Virus record (IMG/VR): IMGVR_UViG_3300030012_003361
Location: 1 to 31,606 of that record
Length of the DNA stretch: 31,606 nucleotides
Direction: 5' to 3' (one strand)
DNA from: a virus
The translations under genes and the position numbers were made by a program. Position 1 is the stretch's first letter. Each line of letters starts with the position of its first letter. The notes under the pieces are model-generated. The model worked only from the letters and a program-made list of their open reading frames with translations. It did not search any database and was not told the origin of the DNA. Positions 29,002 through 31,606 of this stretch are shown in pieces.

Positions 29002-29544
29002 ATGAGTGAAGAATCAAATATAAATGAAGAGCAGACAGCTCAAACTACAGATGCAGATAGCAATGTAGATTACAAGGCACTATATCATCAGGAAGTTAAG
29101 AATAGTAAGTCTCAGCGTGGTAAAAAGCAGGAACTTGAAGCAAAGCTGGAACAGCTTGAATTAAGGTCTGAGGAAGATCGTCAGGCTAAAATGATTGCTG
29201 AAGGTAAAAAAGATGAATTACTTCAAGAGCAAACTGCTAGACTCAAAGCACTTGAAAAAGAGCTTGGAACGTTTAAACAAGCTGAGGAAAGTCAGAAGGC
29301 TAAGTTACTGGAGCAAATTCCTGAAGATGATCGAGTGTATTATGAAAATATGAACATTGAACAACTTCAGCATTTTTTAAGTAAAAGCGCAGCATCAGCT
29401 GTTAATCCTCCTGAAGCGGTGCAATCTCGCACTATGGTAGATTCTAACATAAATGATTTTATGAAAAAAGATATCAAGTATCAGAGGGATAATTATGCAG
29501 CAGTTCTGCAAAAGTACGCGAAAAATTCTCGAAGGACAAAATAA
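29002..29544 (+). CDS. Capsid scaffolding protein
   Basis: A 180-residue, mostly helical and highly charged protein directly before the capsid gene. The N-terminus is acidic (SEESNINEEQTAQTTDADSN), the middle a long coiled coil (KKQELEAKLEQLELRSEEDR; ALEKELGTFKQAEESQKAKL), and the C-terminus is basic (VLQKYAKNSRRTK), the part that usually binds the capsid. This layout is typical of scaffolds, which shape the procapsid and then leave. A GTTTAAAC copy is at 29271-29278. Confidence 0.75.
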   Translation: MSEESNINEEQTAQTTDADSNVDYKALYHQEVKNSKSQRGKKQELEAKLEQLELRSEEDRQAKMIAEGKKDELLQEQTARLKALEKELGTFKQAEESQKAKLLEQIPEDDRVYYENMNIEQLQHFLSKSAASAVNPPEAVQSRTMVDSNINDFMKKDIKYQRDNYAAVLQKYAKNSRRTK

Positions 29545-29557
29545 AGGAATTTAAAAA

Positions 29558-30445
29558 ATGGCTACACCATCAGGAACTATTTTTGATACAGGCGTAACTC
29601 AAGATTTTATCCCTGAGCTATGGGGAGATATTATTTATAAGTATTTTGAGGAACGTTTGATCTTTAGAAATCTTATTGAAGATTATTCTTCATTGGTACA
29701 AGGACAAGGTAAAATTATTCACATACCTGAAATCGCTAAAATGACAGCAACATCTTTAAATGATGGCGCGCAGGTTAGTTACGTTGCACCAAATGAAACC
29801 AATACTCAGCTAACAGTTGATAAGCATTTTTACTCTGCAAAGCTTTTTACAGATGTTTTGCAAGTGCAATCAAGCTATGATTTGATTAATGCTTATGGTA
29901 AGGCAATGGCTTCTGCATTGGCTAAGCAAGTAGATGCTTCTATTGCGGCTGAATTAATCCAAGTTAATCAAGGTGCAACACTTACAACTGATGATCAAAT
30001 CACAGCAGCTGAATTTGAGGCTGCCCTAGCTAACTTAGGCGAGAATGATATTGATTATACTTCAGGCGAAGTGTATTTTGTTGTTAATCCAACTCTGTAT
30101 GCTGATATGCTTAATCCAGCTGGTACTTTTGGCGCAAATTTTATGCGTGCTGATATTGCTGGTTTTAACGCTGATAACAGCCCTTTATTAAGTGGTCAAG
30201 TTGGCGTTTTAATGGGTATGCCAGTATTTATGAGTAATAGCTTGGGTACAGGTGGCACTAATGTAAGTGGCGTAATTTTCCACAAATCAGCTTGTGCTAT
30301 AGCTGTGCAGCAATCCATAGATATAAAAGAGCAGTACGATATTGATGTTTTAGGATCAAAAGTTGTTGCTCACACACTATGGGGTGTTAAGTTACTTGAT
30401 GACTCTGATAATAAAAGAGGATACAAGTTTACTAATGCATCTTAA
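29558..30445 (+). CDS. Major capsid protein, HK97 fold
   Basis: A 295-residue protein with AAGGAA upstream. The pattern is that of short HK97-fold capsid proteins: an N-terminal arm (FIPELWGDIIYKYFEERLIF), an E-loop region (IPEIAKMTATSLNDGAQVSY), the spine helix (LINAYGKAMASALAKQVDAS), and the A-domain (GEVYFVVNPTLYADML; GVLMGMPVFMSNSLG), then GVIFHKSACAIAVQQ and a final strand DVLGSKVVAHTLWGVKLL. It follows the scaffold and is closed by a hairpin terminator, so it is likely the most highly expressed transcript. Confidence 0.85.
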   Translation: MATPSGTIFDTGVTQDFIPELWGDIIYKYFEERLIFRNLIEDYSSLVQGQGKIIHIPEIAKMTATSLNDGAQVSYVAPNETNTQLTVDKHFYSAKLFTDVLQVQSSYDLINAYGKAMASALAKQVDASIAAELIQVNQGATLTTDDQITAAEFEAALANLGENDIDYTSGEVYFVVNPTLYADMLNPAGTFGANFMRADIAGFNADNSPLLSGQVGVLMGMPVFMSNSLGTGGTNVSGVIFHKSACAIAVQQSIDIKEQYDIDVLGSKVVAHTLWGVKLLDDSDNKRGYKFTNAS

Positions 30446-30470
30446 GTTTAGTTAGTCTCTCTATGCTAAA

Positions 30471-30500
30471 AAGGGCTGGCTTTTAAAAAGGTCAGCCCTT
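30471..30500 (+). terminator. Hairpin after the capsid gene
   Basis: AAGGGCTG (30471-30478) pairs with CAGCCCTT (30493-30500) around a 14-base loop. There is no long T run after it, so read-through into the following late genes is likely. This would lower their expression relative to capsid. Confidence 0.65.
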
Positions 30501-30511
30501 AACTTAATCTT

Positions 30512-30670
30512 ATGAAAAAATTAAAATTTCCAAATAAAGAAGGTGTCATTGAATTAGATGTCAAGAGTGCAGGCGGATCATACGCTTATAGCGTTCTTTT
30601 AAACAATGGCGCAGTAGAAGCAAAAGCTCAGAAAAAACCAAGAAAAGCCAGCAAAGCTAAGAAAAAATAG
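30512..30670 (+). CDS. 52-aa basic-tailed protein after the capsid gene
   Basis: Reads MKKLKFPNKEGVIELDVKSA, then GGSYAYSVLLNNGAVEAKAQ, ending in a Lys-rich tail. The first ~35 residues look like a small beta hairpin domain. No strong ribosome binding site. It may be a minor capsid or decoration-associated protein by position. The 73 bases that follow hold only the next gene's ribosome binding site. Confidence 0.5.
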   Translation: MKKLKFPNKEGVIELDVKSAGGSYAYSVLLNNGAVEAKAQKKPRKASKAKKK

Positions 30671-30743
30671 TAAGATACTATACAAAAGGTCTGTTCATGC
30701 ACAGCCAAGTGCTTTAATGGCTACCAAGATATAAGGTGATAAA

Positions 30744-31055
30744 ATGGCAATAAATCAATTCGGAGCTAATGAAGCTCTTAACATTCAACTAGGGCAAGCT
30801 GGAAGCGTTTATGAAAGCGGCACAACAGCAGTATCCGCGCCTACAGGTAAAAAAATTATAGCGATCATGGCAATAGCAGATTCAGTTTTTGCTACATTAA
30901 CGCCTGAAAGTGCAAATTACTTTGGCAGAACATCAACAGCATCAGAATATAATGGGGATGCTTTTTCTGATACGTTTAAACAAGGCGATATGATATACGG
31001 CAGATGGTCAAATTTTACACTTAGCAGCGGCAAAGTGGTCGCTTATTTTGGTTAG
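30744..31055 (+). CDS. Probable virion protein, 103 aa
   Basis: Small beta-rich protein (KKIIAIMAIADSVFATLTPE; MIYGRWSNFTLSSGKVVAYF) with AGGTGA upstream. Hypothetical proteins of this pattern are often found after the capsid gene of phages from aquatic habitats; head decoration or tail-fibre base are possibilities. A GTTTAAAC copy lies at 30974-30981. Confidence 0.5.
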   Translation: MAINQFGANEALNIQLGQAGSVYESGTTAVSAPTGKKIIAIMAIADSVFATLTPESANYFGRTSTASEYNGDAFSDTFKQGDMIYGRWSNFTLSSGKVVAYFG

Positions 31056-31063
31056 GGGATAAT

Positions 31064-31402
31064 ATGGCAGACTTACATAAAAGATCGGTTCAGGAAGCGG
31101 TAAATTTAAGTGTCGGAGGTGGGTGGTCAGTTGCTACTGTAGCTACTCATGGAGGAACTTCTAACACAGATACAATACATTTTAGTTTAGATGAGAATAC
31201 ATCACAAATAGGCGTTTATAGCGCAGTTGAATTATTCTTCAATTTTGCAACCTCAGCAACAGATGTAACTGTTGGAAACGATATGATTTTGCCAGCAGAA
31301 ACGTTAGTTTTTATTGCTGTGCCGCGTGGATTAGGATCAACAGTTGTATTTAATCATTTAGGTAAAGGATCAGCTGGAGCTGTCAGGATAGTGGAGATTT
31401 AG
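31064..31402 (+). CDS. Probable virion protein, 112 aa
   Basis: A beta-rich protein, separated by eight bases from the previous gene. It has VELFFNFATSATDVTVGNDM, then ILPAETLVFIAVPRGLGSTV and a C-terminal AVRIVEI, the look of a small beta sandwich. No named family recognised. The order capsid, two small beta proteins, fibre suggests they are decoration or fibre-attachment proteins. Confidence 0.5.
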   Translation: MADLHKRSVQEAVNLSVGGGWSVATVATHGGTSNTDTIHFSLDENTSQIGVYSAVELFFNFATSATDVTVGNDMILPAETLVFIAVPRGLGSTVVFNHLGKGSAGAVRIVEI

Positions 31403-31403
31403 T

Positions 31404-31606
31404 ATGTTAATAGGTGTTCAAGGACAACAAGTAGCAGCAAATTTAGGCGCAGGCGGTACTATAAAAGGCGACCTTATTATTGAAGGAGACTTTAAAGTTG
31501 AGGGTGCTGGTAGTTTTGCTTTTGATGAGATTATAGAAGGAACATTACAAGTAAATGCAACTGGTACATCATCGCAAGCATTACAATTAACTGGGCAAAA
31601 TGGTCA
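31404..31606 (+). CDS. Fibre protein, N-terminal part (3' truncated)
   Basis: Begins two bases after the previous stop: MLIGVQGQQVAANLGAGGTI, KGDLIIEGDFKVEG, and on to the window edge (67 complete codons). The GDLxIEGxxxVxG and VNATGTSSQALQL patterns are typical of S74-type fibres before the repeat region. The repeats and S74 domain would be expected downstream. The window's first gene has exactly those parts, so both may be one gene cut at the edges. However, joining base 31606 to base 1 puts a stop (CAG TAG), so bases are missing or there are two genes. Confidence 0.65.
   Translation, partial: MLIGVQGQQVAANLGAGGTIKGDLIIEGDFKVEGAGSFAFDEIIEGTLQVNATGTSSQALQLTGQNG

Larger units (their letters stand above)
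1491..30981. repeat. Dispersed 8-bp palindrome GTTTAAAC, 13 copies
   Basis: Exact copies start at 1491, 6193, 10514, 14443, 17448, 17827, 19920, 22364, 23894, 24882, 27113, 29271 and 30974. By base composition about one to two would be expected. Ten have the extended form CGTTTAAAC on one or both strands. Nine lie in forward genes in two different codon phases (Phe-Lys and Leu-Asn); four are non-coding, including the origin and a ribosome-binding region. Confidence 0.8.

Noticed and set aside
1-31606. CRISPR array, tRNA genes, integrase or insertion sequence
   Set aside because: No regularly spaced repeats, no tRNA-like cloverleaf and no recombinase or transposase motifs were noticed on either strand. 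A tRNA scan was not possible by eye alone.
1-31606. Apparent abundance of GATC sites
   Set aside because: They are mostly explained by favoured codons (GGA TCA, GAT C..), and the excess over expectation looked small.

Overview
The window is a 31.6 kb stretch of an AT-rich (about one third GC by eye) tailed double-stranded DNA phage. Genes are packed tightly, with start/stop overlaps such as ATGA and TAATG throughout. It encodes a portal, both terminase subunits, a capsid, a tape measure, a tail tube and a frameshifted tail chaperone, so it is siphovirus-like (long, probably non-contractile tail). I see no sheath, integrase, tRNA or CRISPR array. Strong GGAGG-type ribosome binding sites and TTGACA/TATAAT-like promoters suggest a proteobacterial-type host rather than a Bacteroidetes one. 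The gene set, with tiny Lys-rich late proteins, a YadA-like/S74 fibre, a Rad52-type annealing protein and a SprT-like protein, looks like phages of aquatic bacteria. That placement is inference.

Layout: 3-4.7 kb carries the C-terminal part of an S74 tail fibre, small fibre-associated proteins, a degenerate RuvC-like paralogue, a GH108 endolysin, two small membrane proteins and the head-tail adaptor and terminator genes. 4.7-12.5 kb is the tail module: tube, chaperone with a -1 frameshift, tape measure and distal tail proteins. 12.5-13.4 kb is a reverse-strand HNH operon. 13.5-17.4 kb is the forward early/replication module: a small membrane protein, a ribbon-helix-helix regulator, a winged-helix protein, a Rad52-like protein with an SSB-like tail tip, an HTH replication protein, an orphan DNA methyltransferase and a RuvC resolvase. 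A candidate replication origin with three DnaA boxes follows at 17.37-17.52 kb. 18.0-18.9 kb holds the small terminase, with a G-rich patch just upstream. 18.9-20.6 kb is a second reverse-strand block of small genes ending in a SprT-like protease. 20.7-31.6 kb is the packaging and head module: large terminase, portal, zinc-ribbon phosphoesterase, a string of very basic miniproteins, a gpG-like protein, a MuF-zincin fusion, scaffold, capsid and the N-terminal part of a fibre gene.

The window starts and ends inside fibre-like genes, as expected if a circularly permuted genome was opened within one fibre gene, but the two reading frames do not join directly.

The main unusual signals are these. 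An 8-bp palindrome, GTTTAAAC, occurs 13 times, far above expectation, in different codon phases and in non-coding DNA. Reverse-strand promoters share a -10-TGTTATA element. A MuF head protein is fused to a zinc-metalloprotease-like domain and has a small opposing gene under the same promoter class. Two RuvC-like genes are present, one with altered catalytic positions. A methyltransferase gene is exactly bracketed by 20-bp direct repeats.
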